A DNA stretch of 64,000 nucleotides, from contig JAUTXW010001609.1 in the NCBI GenBank assembly GCA_030620095.1, forward strand, positions 62,001 to 126,000, read 5' to 3'. The translations under genes and the position numbers were made by a program. Of this stretch, positions 12,635 through 23,350 are shown piece after piece; the stretch's first letter is position 1, and each line of letters starts with the position of its first letter. A model generated the notes under the pieces. That model saw only the letters and a list, made by a program, of their open reading frames with translations. It was not told the origin of the DNA and did no database searches. The DNA comes from Kuschelorhynchus macadamiae (Eukaryota > Arthropoda > Insecta > Coleoptera > Curculionidae).

Positions 12635-13475
12635 AGTACAATTATAAAAATCGGTAAATTTCCTTTATCCGGAACTTCCCTCGTTATGAATATTTCCTTT
12701 TATTAAGATAAGTGATCTGTGACTCAGTTTAGTTTCGTACATAATTTGAAGTAAAAACATTTCACTAGGCCGCCATTCTGTTCCGCCGTATTGGATTTTT
12801 ACCGAAAAGTTACCAGGTCATCCCGATATCACATCTAAATTTCGACCAAAACTGACAGTGGAACAGATATACCAAAGGTATTGAAATAAAAACATGTTTT
12901 TTGGCAGCTAAGGATCTAAAACGTGATGATCTGTAAAATTCTGAGATGATGTTTTTTCACAGTTACGCTATCTTAAATTCGTACCAAAATTGTATTAATT
13001 CATTTCTATATCACACTTAACTATTGCCCAAAATTTGATATCAATCTATTAAGCGGGCTTTTCAGGCTTATTTTTTAAATATTTTATTAAGCTGCCAATT
13101 TATCCGTACAAAAATCTTGATTTTGTGTAAAATTGGAGGTAAATTGAATAAGTAGTTATTAGTAATATCCTTTTTAACGTTTAAATAGGCCGCCATTTTG
13201 TATCGCCATACTGGATTTTTATCAAAATATTAACATGTCGTCCCTATATGTCTCTTAATTTTTTATAAACATTTGCAATCAATCAGGTAAGTATTCTTAA
13301 CTATGCGTCGAAAAGGCAGACCGACAGTCATACCGAAGGAATTGAGAAATCATGTTTCTCGGCATGGGGACCCTAAAACACGAACATCTGAAAAAATCTC
13401 GGAAGATGATTTTTTTTCACGATTACAATACTTCCCTTATTCGAGGGAGGTAAAAATATATGAACCAAGCAGACT
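12635..13475 (+). repeat. Dispersed repeat family A, copy 2
   Basis: It begins AAAAATCGGTAAATTTCC and ends with the family tail TACTTCCCTTATTCGAGGGA. It carries two clear GGCCGCCATT motifs (near 12768 and 13188). A short reading frame at 13303-13572 lies within its header and tail and is not a gene. Confidence 0.8.
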
Positions 13476-13816
13476 TATTTCGAAAATACAAAAATGTTTA
13501 TTCTCAAAAGATGTTTATTTTCAGGTAAGAGGCGCAAAGTCAAAATTTTTTAGATATCTATACATATTATAAAAATGAAAGAAGTTTTAATATTAACTCA
13601 ACTATCCGTGTTCCACGTTTCAGTTTTTATAACGGGAAAATATCAGAGATGTGCTATGTCAAGGCTCTGACTCTTATGATTGAGAGGTTTATTTGTCACC
13701 GTCATGTTTATGTGTTCTTGAATTTATTAAGCATAAGATGGAGTTTAATTACATAAAAATAATGGTTAGACGTATAGTTAACAAATGAAGAAACTAATCC
13801 AGTAATTGCATGTTAT
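13476..13816. other. Unassigned sequence upstream of Tc1 fossil
   Basis: No domain is recognised. It may include the eroded 5' end of the Tc1-like element that follows. Confidence 0.4.
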
Positions 13817-13913
13817 AGAGAGGTTGCTTGCAAAAAGACGTGGCTGATACGTTTAATGTATTTCAGAGAGTAATAAGCAGACTTAATACCCGATTTATTG
13901 AATCTGGTTCCGT
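13817..13913 (+). pseudogene. Tc1-like transposase, DNA-binding part (left of Gypsy insertion)
   Basis: The frame encodes a helix-turn-helix stretch ending VISRLNTRFIESGSV, typical of the paired-like DNA-binding domain of Tc1/mariner transposases. The reading continues in frame across the Gypsy insertion once the 4-bp target duplication is counted once. No start codon is preserved. The gene is split and dead. Confidence 0.8.
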
Positions 13914-14225
13914 TGTTGTGACCCCATTATTTTATCGTCATTTTATTTGTGAATAGTCTTAAGTATTATATATTCATTAGTCTAGAGATAGTTTGACACG
14001 TAAATGCAATATTTAGACATACATTACATTTCGGCGGAACCTTCCGACAAAAGCTGCTTTAATGGTCGTTTATTGCAAGGGAAATTCTAAGTAAACAATA
14101 TGTATTTTAAATTCTATTTCAAATTCTATTTTATGCACGTTCTTCCGCCCCAAATATTATTATACCCGAAAAAACCTATCATAAACTCATTTACACTATG
14201 TCGATAAAGCTTGGGAAGGTTCAGC

Positions 14226-14233
14226 TATAAAAA
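14226..14233 (+). promoter_or_regulatory. TATA box in 5' LTR
   Basis: TATAAAAA lies 313 bases into the LTR, a plausible core promoter for the genomic transcript. The start site is inferred and not visible. Confidence 0.45.
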
Positions 14234-14262
14234 CATTAAAAGAAACCATTGTAGTACAGTAA

Positions 14263-14338
14263 GCAGTGGCGTAGCAAATACTCCCCAAATTACTTTTATA
14301 GACACCTTTTTTAATCAATTTTACAGATACGCCACTGC
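14263..14338. repeat. Inverted repeat (hAT-MITE-like) inside 5' LTR
   Basis: GCAGTGGCGTA and TACGCCACTGC form perfect 11-base inverted ends around 76 bases. CAGTGGCGTA resembles common hAT ends. No 8-bp target duplication is visible. The same structure is in the 3' LTR (20216-20291), so it predates the last transposition. Confidence 0.55.
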
Positions 14339-14624
14339 ATCTCAAATTAGGGAATTCATATAAAAATAAGTTCTAGGTAGTCAGTATGGAGCAGGTCAGT
14401 CATTATGTCAGTACTATATTGTCAGTAGAATTAAGTCAGTAGACACAGTAAGAGTAAAGATTTGTTAGAAGTAAGAAGTGTCCCTCTTGTACAGAAGATA
14501 ATAGAGAGATTTGAAACAAGTTGAAGTGTTTACATTTACTACCAGTGCTAATACAAAATACTAAAATTATTAAATCATAACAGTGGTGGCATTCGGCGAG
14601 TAATAAAAATATTAAAACATAACA

Positions 14625-14642
14625 TTGGTGGCAGCGGATCTG
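14625..14642 (+). other. Candidate primer binding site
   Basis: TTGGTGGCAGCGGATCTG follows the 5' LTR directly and contains the TGG expected to pair with a tRNA CCA end. I cannot say which tRNA. Confidence 0.5.
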
Positions 14643-14834
14643 GATATACTACCCCGTGTTTTCTGAAGGAGCGCCTAGAACGCAGCAGGAATCACACCAG
14701 TTAAACCACATCGGTATACCAAAGACAGGAAGTTTCAACAGACTTGGAGGAGCGCCCAGTACGCAACAAGTTTCGAGAAGAAGAAAGAAAACGAGGAAAT
14801 TCGCCTTACGTTCCAGCTAACTAAGGATGAAGCT

Positions 14835-14840
14835 GTAAGT
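14835..14840 (+). other. Candidate splice donor for env messenger
   Basis: GTAAGT follows a short ATG-containing stretch (ATG at 14827) in the leader. Errantiviruses make env from a spliced RNA, so this could be its donor. The acceptor near env was probably lost with the deletion. Confidence 0.3.
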
Positions 14841-15062
14841 TTTTTTCTTTTATTTTCCTGTTGTGGTGACACTATTTGTTTTTTTTTTATATGTTATGCA
14901 TTTTTGAAATTATATAGATATATTTATTTTGTGAAAGGTACTGCAAATACGTTGTGTGTTGAAAAAGTAATTGAATAATCGACCGTATAACTTATCTATA
15001 TTTAAATTTTTACCCAAAATTTTTATTAGTATTTAATCTTTATAATTTTAACAAACAAAAAA

Positions 15063-16250
15063 ATGGCTGAAGGAAAAGATGCAATTGATGTATTAAATTT
15101 AATAAATTCATTTGACGGCTACGGCGATGGAAATTCTCTTCAATTTTTTCTAAAAAACTGTGACGCAGTAATGCATATTGTGAAAGAAAATGAAAAAAAT
15201 AAATTAGCTAAATTAATTTTTGGTACTAAATTAAAAGGTAAAGCTCAAGAGGTGACACAATATAAAGAATTTTTAAATTGGGACGAAATTAGAGATTTTC
15301 TTTTAGAACAGTTTACGGATAAAAGACCGCCTTCTCATTTTTTAACTCAAATAATGAATATAAAACAAAACTTTAGGGAAACCGTTACAGAATATGGAGA
15401 TAGATTAAGATACCTGCATAATAAATATAAAGAAACTTGTCATTTAAATTATGAACATAATTCTGCTAAGGTATTAATAGAAAATTTAGAGTCAATTTTA
15501 GTAAACACGTTTAGACAAGGGCTAAATGATAAAAAAATACAAATTCGAGTAATTGCTGAAAACACAAGAGATTTAGACAGGGCATTATCATTAGCAATCG
15601 AAATGGAACTCGAAAACAACGTTAGAGCAAAAAATTCAAATTTTAAAAATGTAGGTTTTGTGGGTCAGGGAAATAGAAATTTTAATAACCAAAATCCTAA
15701 ACTTTTGTGTATGTTCTGTCATAAAAATAATCATATAACTTCTCAATGTAGGCAACTTATACAATATGAACAAAATATGGGAAGAAATAATTTTAATAAT
15801 CCTAATTATCGAAGCTTCAGTCCACAACAACATTTTAACGCAAATTCTTCAAATGGGCAAAATTATAACGGGGAACAACCTATTAATGCTAGAAGTAATT
15901 TTTCTTACAGGGGAAACGATAATCATAATTACAATCAAAATACAAATTCACGAAATTTTAACAATAATTATAATGGGAACAATTATCGTCAAAATTATAC
16001 CAATCCCCGTAGTTCAAACAGACCTCAAATGCTTTCAAAGATACCTCAACAACAGCGACGATACCGTCCTAACTATAATAATGAACCTGTCAATAATTCT
16101 CATCAAATACAAACTATAACGTCTCTACCCCCCAGTAGCCTCCAACACAATCTTAGTATTTCTCCTCCACAACCAACTACATCTGTCCAAGAATTTTCGG
16201 GAGACGACAACGAAGCCTTGGTTGTGATCAGCCCGCCAAGCGCTTCGTAA
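15063..16250 (+). CDS. gag: Gypsy Gag protein
   Basis: This intact frame of 395 residues begins MAEGKDAIDVLNLINSFDGY. Residues 1-190 resemble the Gypsy capsid region (NWDEIRDFLLEQF, then TVTEYGDRLRYL). A zinc knuckle CMFCHKNNHITSQC (C-x2-C-x4-H-x4-C) lies at residues 216-229 and would bind RNA. The tail is extremely Asn-rich. Gag packages the RNA and forms the particle. The pol frame opens in the -1 register at the end of gag, which suggests -1 ribosomal frameshifting. The start was chosen as the first ATG after the leader, preceded by an A-rich context. Confidence 0.9.
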   Translation: MAEGKDAIDVLNLINSFDGYGDGNSLQFFLKNCDAVMHIVKENEKNKLAKLIFGTKLKGKAQEVTQYKEFLNWDEIRDFLLEQFTDKRPPSHFLTQIMNIKQNFRETVTEYGDRLRYLHNKYKETCHLNYEHNSAKVLIENLESILVNTFRQGLNDKKIQIRVIAENTRDLDRALSLAIEMELENNVRAKNSNFKNVGFVGQGNRNFNNQNPKLLCMFCHKNNHITSQCRQLIQYEQNMGRNNFNNPNYRSFSPQQHFNANSSNGQNYNGEQPINARSNFSYRGNDNHNYNQNTNSRNFNNNYNGNNYRQNYTNPRSSNRPQMLSKIPQQQRRYRPNYNNEPVNNSHQIQTITSLPPSSLQHNLSISPPQPTTSVQEFSGDDNEALVVISPPSAS

Positions 16251-16254
16251 AAAG

Positions 16255-16519
16255 TTCAATCAGTATAAACAGTAGCTGTTCAAATAAGAATCCACTAGAA
16301 CATATTAAAACCAAACCAACTCGTAATAATTCAAATAATATGTCTCCTAAGTCAGTATTATTCTCTAATAATTGTAAACAGTTAGATATAATTGAAATAA
16401 CTTCATTGGGCACTAAAAAGTCAGAATTGCAAATTTTGTTAGATACAGGGGCTGATGTTTGTTTATTAAAGGAGTCGATTTTACAAGACTATTCAAAGCT
16501 AGATCAAAACTGTTATTGA
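16255..16519 (+). pseudogene. pol: Gypsy protease region of pol
   Basis: This frame lies in the -1 register relative to gag and contains the retropepsin active site LLDTGADVCLL (Asp-Thr-Gly at 16442-16450). The enzyme would cut Gag-Pol as a dimer. The frame ends at a TGA at 16517. The homologous protein text continues in another register from about 16506, including the ILGRDFL flap-end motif near 16653, so a one-base frameshift separates protease from reverse transcriptase. Confidence 0.8.
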
Positions 16520-17624
16520 ACTAAAAGGTATAAGTAAAGAACCGGTTTTTACGAAAGGTCTATATAATGTAACAATCCAATTAAAAGATAATAAAATATT
16601 AATTCATCCTTTTCATATTGTACCAGATAGCATTCCTATAAAAAATGACGGAATTTTAGGCCGCGATTTTTTGCAAAAATATAAAACTAAAATTAATTAT
16701 GAAGAAGAAACTGTTTATTTTGAGGACAATTGCTTTAAGATTTTGCCTTCAGAGACTTTAACGACTATACCCCCAAGATGTGAAATGATAACTTATGCTT
16801 TGGCCAACGTTTCAGGTACTGAAGGTATCGTAAAATCGAAACAACTTGCTGAAAATCTCTATATAGGTTCTTCTTTGACCAAAGTACATAATCATAAATG
16901 TTTAATTAGTATTTTAAATATATCTAATGAACCCTTAACATTTGCGTTACCCAGAGTTAACGTACAACCTATCACTAAAGGTGAATTTGACATTATAGAG
17001 CTTAGTCATAATAATAATAATATTGAAAATAATACGAATATAAATTACTTTGAACGTTTAGAAAAATTGAAACATTCTCTCAACTTAAAAGGATTAAATG
17101 TCGAGGAAACTAACTCACTTCTAGAAATTTGTGAAAATTTTATCGATATTTTTTATTTAGAAGGTGATAAACTCTCTTGTACAAACACAATAAAACATAA
17201 AATTTCTACAGACCCTACTAAGAGACCTATTAATATTAAACCCTATAGATTACCTTTTCAACATCGGGAGGTTATAAAAGAACAAACCGATGCAATGTTA
17301 AAGGATGGAATAATTTCTCCGTCTTACAGTCCTTGGAATAGTCCCTTATTAGTAGTTCCTAAAAAAACTGATTCATCAGGTTTACCTAAATTTCGCGTGG
17401 TCGTAGATTTTAGAAGAATTAATAAAATAACTGCAGGGGATGCATTTCCATTACCTAATATTACAGATATTTTAGACCAATTAGGAAAATCGCATTATTT
17501 TACAACTTTAGATTTGGCCAATGGATTTCATCAGGTTCAAATGGACGAAAATGATAAAAATAAGACAGCTTTTAGTACTTCTACGGGGCATTTTGTTTAC
17601 AATAGGATGCCTTTTGGCCTATAA
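16506..17624 (+). pseudogene. pol: Gypsy protease end and reverse transcriptase, N-terminal half
   Basis: After the frameshift, the open frame holds the end of protease, then reverse transcriptase motifs: YRLPFQHREVIKEQ, DGIISPSYSPWNSPLLVVPK, KFRVVVDFRRINKIT, HYFTTLDLANGFHQV (first catalytic Asp) and MPFGL. An in-frame TAA at 17622-17624 stops it just after MPFGL. The same frame reopens at once with GAPATFQRLM. The conserved text on both sides shows that a point nonsense change broke the polyprotein. Confidence 0.88.
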
Positions 17625-18629
17625 GGAGCTCCGGCAACCTTTCAGAGGTTAATGAATGCGGTCTTAAGCGGTCTTAGTGGCATAAAATGTTTTATTTATT
17701 TAGATGATGTCGTAATTTATGCTAATAATTTAAAAGAACATAATGAAAGGTTAATTGAGGTATTTGAACGGTTTCGGGAGCATAATTTAAAGCTTCAACC
17801 ATTAAAATGTGAATTTTTAAGAAAAGAATGTTTGTATCTAGGTCACATTATAACAGATTATGGCATCAAACCTGATCCTTCAAAAGTAAAATGTGTTTTA
17901 CAGTTTCCTCAACCAGTAAATCAAAAAGAGGTAAAATCATTTTTAGGGCTTGTCGGATATTATCGAAAATTTATAAAGGATTTTGCGAAAATTTCAAAAC
18001 CTCTTACCAAATTGTTCAAGAAAGATACGGAATTTAAATGGGACCATGCTTGTGATATTTCATTTCAAACGCTTAAAAATAACATTACTTCTCCTCCTCT
18101 ACTACAGTACCCAGATTTTTCAAAAGAATTCATTATAACTACCGACGCAAGTAATTATGCGATTGGTGCAATTTTATCACAAGGAAAAGTTAATAATGAT
18201 CGACCTATAGCTTATGCTAGTAGAACTCTTAATAAAGCCGAACAAAACTACTCAACGACAGAGAAAGAATTAGCGGCAATTGTTTGGGCAGTTAGACATT
18301 TTCGACCATATGTTTTTGGAACAAATTTTAAGATAGTTACGGATCATAAACCTTTACTTTATGTATTTAACATAAAAGACCCTGGGTCGCGTCTTACAAG
18401 ATTTAGGTTAAAATTGGAAGAATACAATTTCGAAATTATTTATAAGGCCGGAAAGTTAAATACAAATGCTGATGCCTTAAGTAGAATGATTAAAACGGTA
18501 AACGCTGACATGATAACAGATTATCAAAAATTTTTAAATTATCTGCAAACACATATTGTTATTAACACAAAATTAAAAGAAAACAACGCTAATTTATTTC
18601 AGATATATTTTTTTTCCCAAATTTTTTAA
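17625..18629 (+). pseudogene. pol: Gypsy reverse transcriptase C-terminal half and RNase H
   Basis: This is in the same frame as the upstream half. YLDDVVIYANN near 17698 carries the paired catalytic Asp residues. The connection region follows (VKSFLGLVGYYRKFIKDFAK), then RNase H with TDASNYAIGAILSQ, TEKELAAIVWAVRHFRPYVFG and TDHKPLLYVF, ending with NADALSRM. Normally integrase follows with an H2C2 zinc site and a DDE core. Here the frame ends about 150 bases after NADALSR and no integrase text is found in any frame. Confidence 0.9.
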
Positions 18630-18639
18630 CAAAGAGCAA

Positions 18640-19619
18640 TTTAATATTTTGGAACAAAATAATCATTTAATTTATATAATTAATATTCCTTTAGTTGAAG
18701 CACAATTATTCTACCTGTAGACGAAACAAAACAGCAGTTCATAACTTTCTCTGATCTCGAATATAATAAATTTATAAAAATAACGGATGATAAAATGATT
18801 TGTCAGGAACAAAAACCAGTTTCATTGGCTCATTTAGTGGAAAACTGTGAAATGAAGTTACTTCAAGTAACAAATAAAATTCCAGAAGTATGCGAAAAAC
18901 ATATATTAAATTCTAATAGAGGTATCTTTATTCAGTTACTTACAACTAATACTTGGCTGTTTGCAGTGCCTTGCCCTGAATCATTAACCATTTCATGTAT
19001 TAATCAAAATAAACCAGTAGACGTTATTTTAAAAAAATTGCGGCAATATCACCATAGGAAAACAGTGTAAAGTGTATAGTATTTCAACGATGCTCGTGCC
19101 TCACGGTAATGCCTTTCAGTCGAAAATATTTAGTGAGTTTGTTCCGCCATTAGAAATTAGTGAGGACTGTTGTGAAAAAATAAAAAATAATAACATTAAC
19201 CTGACAGAAATTTTAATAAACGAACATTATAAGACTCTTTCAAAGCACATTCCTGAACTGAACATCGCTAGCCATAAACTAGACGACATAGAAAAGCTAA
19301 CAGAAAATCTTGAAAAAAATAATTTTTTGTCAACATATAATATTTCTGGTTCTGTTTTGTATTATTATTTATTGTTTACAAAATATATTCAAAATGTATA
19401 AGAAAAACTTCCTGTTGTGGAATAATACCAAATATTTGCGTAAGGGTAAATCAAACCATTGAACCATCCCCGAGAAGTAATAGATATATAGCTCAGTATA
19501 CTAGTGAAACTTCTAATAGAATTAATAATGATGATCATCCTGAGGACAATCAACCAGGTATATCATACACGCCTCGCAGAGCTATTGGTCACACGTCCTC
19601 AAGACGATCAATTAGATAA
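18640..19619 (+). pseudogene. env: Env-like (errantivirus F-type) remnant
   Basis: Text from 18640 (HLIYIINIPLVEAQ), then the frame 18795-19070, a frameshift near 19060, the frame 19072-19401 and a basic tail ending near 19619 resemble the ectodomain end, membrane span and cytoplasmic tail of insect errantivirus envelope proteins. These are related to baculovirus F proteins. A cysteine-spaced segment (NTWLFAVPCPESLTISC) and a hydrophobic stretch near 19340-19395 are visible. The N-terminus with signal peptide and the SU part are absent. Assignment rests on pattern and position after pol. The gene is broken by deletion and frameshifts. Confidence 0.6.
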
Positions 19620-19856
19620 GTAATAATATTATGTTTTATTATAAGTAATAAATTTCTTTAGTAGAATCTAAGTAGATTTAGAATGCCTAATTATTATAAA
19701 AAAAAAACAGTTTTCAATATTATATAGGTTAGTATAATAGAGAATAAGAACATAGTTCATAGCAAATTTTGTAAAATCATTTCGAACATAATACTTTATA
19801 TTTTAACTCAGGAACGAAATTTTCTAACAATTTCATTATTATTAAATCTCTCATTT

Positions 19857-19866
19857 AGGGGGGAGG
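19857..19866 (+). other. Polypurine tract
   Basis: AGGGGGGAGG lies directly before the 3' LTR and would prime plus-strand DNA synthesis. Confidence 0.85.
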
Positions 19867-20577
19867 TGTTGTGACCCCATTATTTTATAGTCATTTTATT
19901 TGTGAATAGTCTTAAGTATTATATATTCATTAGTCTAGAGATAGTTTGACACGTAAATGCAATATTTAGACATACATTATATTTCGGCGGAACCCTCCGA
20001 CAAAAGCTGCTTTAATGGTCGTTTATTGCAAGGGAAATTTTAAGTAAACAATATGTATTTTAAATTCTACTTCAAATTCTATTTTATGCACGTTCTTCCG
20101 CCCCAAATATTATTATACCCGAAAAAACCTATCATAAACTCATTTACACTATGTCGATAAAGCTTGGGAAGGTTCAGGTATAAAAACATTAAAAGAAACC
20201 ATTGTAGTACTGTAAGCAGTGGCGTAGCAAATACTCCCCAAATTACTTTTATAGACACCTTTTTTAATCAATTTTACAGATACGCCACTACATCTCAAAT
20301 TAGGGAATTCATATAAAAATAAGTTCTAGGTAGTCAGTATAGAGCAGGTCAGTCATTATGTCAGTACTATATTGTCAGTAGAATTAAGTCAGTAGACACA
20401 GTAAGAGTAAAGATTTGTTAGAAGTAAGGAGTGTCCGTCTTGTACAGAAGATAATAGAGAGATTTGAAACAAGTTGAAGTGTTTACATTTACTACCAGTG
20501 CTAATACAAAATACTAAAATTATTAAATCATAACAGTGGTGGCATTCGGCGAGTAATAAAAATATTAAAACATAACA
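19867..20577 (+). repeat. Gypsy 3' LTR
   Basis: The 711-bp copy of the 5' LTR is preceded by the polypurine tract and followed by the CCGT target duplication. The TATA box is at 20179-20186. Confidence 0.93.
20216..20291. repeat. Inverted repeat inside 3' LTR
   Basis: This is the counterpart of the 5' LTR inverted repeat; the right arm carries one substitution (CCACTAC for CCACTGC). Confidence 0.55.
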
Positions 20578-20581
20578 CCGT

Positions 20582-20871
20582 GTCAGAACGATCTAGAGTT
20601 GGTGGTCCAAGAAAAACAATTCCAACAGAACAGCAATATATAACGATAAGGGCTAAAAGAAAACTATGTCTTACTGCTATTGGCTCATATTTTTATTTCT
20701 TGAGTGATAATGCGAGATCTCACAGAGTCGCTCTGGTTCACAATGCCTAGAATGGATATGCTCTAAAGACCTGAAAACATTTCCCCAACTAAAGCCGTTT
20801 TATCCAATATCTGGAATTAAATACCACAAAAGCTGTTACTAATGCACGAGGAGAACCACCCCATATTAATT
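20582..20871 (+). pseudogene. Tc1-like transposase, remainder (right of Gypsy insertion)
   Basis: The frame resumes with SERSRVGGPRKTIPTEQQY, then jumps to SDNARSHRVALV, the region around the second catalytic Asp of the DDE triad. It ends near NARGEPPHIN, which resembles the usual C-terminal RGG-H-Y segment. The first catalytic Asp region is missing, so there is an internal deletion of several hundred bases. Three in-frame stops lie between about 20746 and 20800. Confidence 0.8.
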
Positions 20872-21602
20872 AATATAAACATATTTTCAAAAACGTGATT
20901 TTTATGTTATTTTCCAGTTTTGTAGCATTTTATTAATTTTATTTAGAATTATATTTAAATTTTCACAATTCTACCCCAAAAAAACCTTCTCAAATCTAAC
21001 AAAACCTTGATTTCTCTTAAACTGTATGTATATCTTTTATTATTATGAGGCCAGTGACTAATAGTGATTTTTAATCCTACCTGTGACCGTGTTATAAACT
21101 AAACTGTGCAGTAAAGAATTGATCATGGAGACACTTGAACATATCACGGTTTTCAAAAATTAGACGTTCGTTGGGAATAAGAAACGAATACGGGTTCCTA
21201 TCCGAGTTTAAGAATAGATAGGTTCTACCAGCAATTTAAGATTGTTTGAATTTAACTTCTCGAGTTCCGGAGAAAATGTTACAACCCACAGAAGTTTTGC
21301 AATACTTTCTTAAAACCTTTGTGAGCTTACAAAGTGTCCATTACTACTACTACTACCTTTTGCTTCGAACTGTATGTCACAGAAAAGCTCTTTCCAGCAT
21401 TGCCTCCCACTATCTAAAAAATCTGAATAACTAAAAGCTTATAGGCATTTGAAAAAAAACTACACGTGAATTACAAAGCCTATTGAATTTACCAACATAA
21501 TAAAGATGCAATTAAAAATCTTTTTAAACTCTCAAACAGTTCTCCACTATTTTGAGACTTTTTGGATCGAAATAAATAATACAGAAGAACCTAATTGTCA
21601 AT

Positions 21603-21664
<62 letters not shown>

Positions 21665-21744
21665 TACTTGAATGTATTTTTATTCACTGCGTTTGACAAT
21701 ATAAAGTTTGGCACACGAATCAGTCTATCATAAGAATGTAAGTA
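20872..21744. other. Unassigned AT-rich stretch with (TA)n
   Basis: No gene is recognised. It may include the eroded 3' end of the Tc1 fossil. The (TA)n tract at 21608-21660 is listed separately. Confidence 0.5.
21608..21660. repeat. (TA)n microsatellite
   Basis: Pure TA dinucleotide tract of about 53 bases. Confidence 0.95.
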
Positions 21745-22260
21745 ACTATAGAAATGTATGGAACGCCGTTTTACTTTTTAGTCTGCTATATGCCCGGTAT
21801 TAATTTAAATTGAATGGCACTTCATTATGGCAATTTATTTTATAATATTATAATAAAAATGTAATTTTAACTGAATCCTTGGAACATCTAGTGCTAAAGC
21901 CTTCATATAGATTTTTAACAATCAATTAATTTGATTTAGCTATTAAAATGTATGTCAGGATATTTGGATGGGTCTTTACAAAATTAATTCAATTTTCATT
22001 ATATTATTATAATTAAAATGCATTTTTTTTTATTATAATATAATTTTATTACTTACAAATTTGTTGATATCAATATTTATCCAATATTTAACGAGTACCT
22101 TTGTAGTATTTTGTGGGAAACAATATAGCCGATTATCAATTTTTATGAATGGTATTTTCATTTACAGCAATTTCTAAGATTATCTATTTTCATTGAAACC
22201 AATTTCCATTGATATCAATTTCGATTGAATACAAGCACCTCGAATGCATTTTTATTATCG
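21745..22260 (+). repeat. Dispersed repeat family B, plus copy
   Basis: It starts at ATGGAACGCCGTTTTAC, which recurs in reverse complement at 27514-27534 and is followed in both copies by TTTTTAGTC and a GGTATTAATTTAAATTG-like block. It is AT-rich, with many ATTGATATCAATTT-like palindromes near 22180-22230. The right boundary is approximate. Confidence 0.5.
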
Positions 22261-23350
22261 GAAGTTTCGCCATCTATAGCCTCCCAAAAGAAATATAATG
22301 TGTTTGCGTGAGTGTGTTCGATAACTCCAATTAATTTGCGAATGTGTCGTCATACGAAAGAGAAGTCTTCGCGCTCAAAAAGGTTTGTAAAATTCTGGAG
22401 CTTCTCTGGTCTGGTATTCTGTGTTCTGAAGTATGAGCCGACTTCTTTGGTTTGCGTATTGCGCTAAGATTGGATTGCATTCTAATAATCTTGCTTGCTG
22501 ATTTTCTAATATCATTTGTGCAATAAACGACGATGATACGGACCGAATTTAAACTCGTCTTTCTCGCGCAAGTACGTCACATCTATGTACAGCGTTTGGG
22601 AGTCAAATAGGCCGTAATGCATTATCATTTGAAAACATTTGTAGAATTTACGCTTCAATAAAATGTTTTTAAAATTATTAAACTAATTATTTTGAATCTA
22701 AAGATTTTATTTTCAATACAGTTTATTACGTCCTATCTGTGCAGTTGCAGGCAGTAGAAATCGAGATTGAAATTATAATCGATAAACAAAAGTGACAGAT
22801 ATAAGATATTTCAAATTTCCAAAATAATACATTTTCAAAAATGTGGATTGGTGCTTACCGTCAAGCTGTTAAGATAAATTTAAAAAATGGTAATTTAGGA
22901 TATATTTACTATAATAATAGAACAATATGGTTTTAGCTACTTGTATAGGGCACTTTTGAAACTGGTTCGTATTTTTCAATTGCAAGTAAAAACTAAAAAT
23001 GTCAATAGACGGCACTAGTGCAGCAACTCAAGTAACAAATGTTATAAAATATGAATGGAAGTTTCCCCTGCAATTATTTTACTTGCAGCATTCTTAACTT
23101 TTATTTTAAATTAATTAATTATTTTAATCAAAATAAATATCACGAATCCTCACGATGAGCACTTTAGATAATCTGATATTTGTAAACCTCAATTTTATTT
23201 TCTTGCTGAATGCTGAAGAGACCGGCGTGGGCATACCGTTGTAAGTGTATCGTGGTGTTAATCATAATTTTATAAACAATGAGTATTAAAAGGCGACTCG
23301 CATGTTGCGTTATAGAGGCTGCTTTTCTAGAAGCAACAAGGCCGAATTAA
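22261..23350. other. Unassigned stretch
   Basis: No coding domain or repeat is recognised. Base composition is less AT-extreme at 22260-22620 than in the surroundings. Confidence 0.45.

Larger units (their letters stand above)
13914..14624 (+). repeat. Gypsy 5' LTR
   Basis: The 711-bp terminal repeat has TG...CA ends. It contains a TATAAAAA box at 14226-14233 and an AATAAA-like signal near its end. It differs from the 3' LTR at 11 positions by my count (about 98.5% identity), all substitutions. Confidence 0.93.
13914..20577 (+). mobile_element. Gypsy LTR retrotransposon with env-like region, integrase missing
   Basis: Two 711-bp LTRs begin TGTTGTGACC and end ACATAACA. The flanking 4-bp duplication CCGT (13910-13913 and 20578-20581) proves the boundaries. 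Internal order is leader, gag, protease, reverse transcriptase, RNase H, then an env-like remnant, then a polypurine tract. No zinc-binding or DDE integrase domain fits in the roughly 170 bases between RNase H and the env-like text, so that part has been deleted. I count 11 LTR differences, which suggests a fairly young insertion. The layout resembles insect errantiviruses. Confidence 0.92.

Noticed and set aside
13303..13572. 89-codon frame near the end of family A copy 2
   Set aside because: It is made of the repeat's header and tail, which recur elsewhere without an open frame.
15766..16119. 117-codon frame within gag
   Set aside because: It is a shadow of the Asn-rich gag tail in another register, low in complexity.
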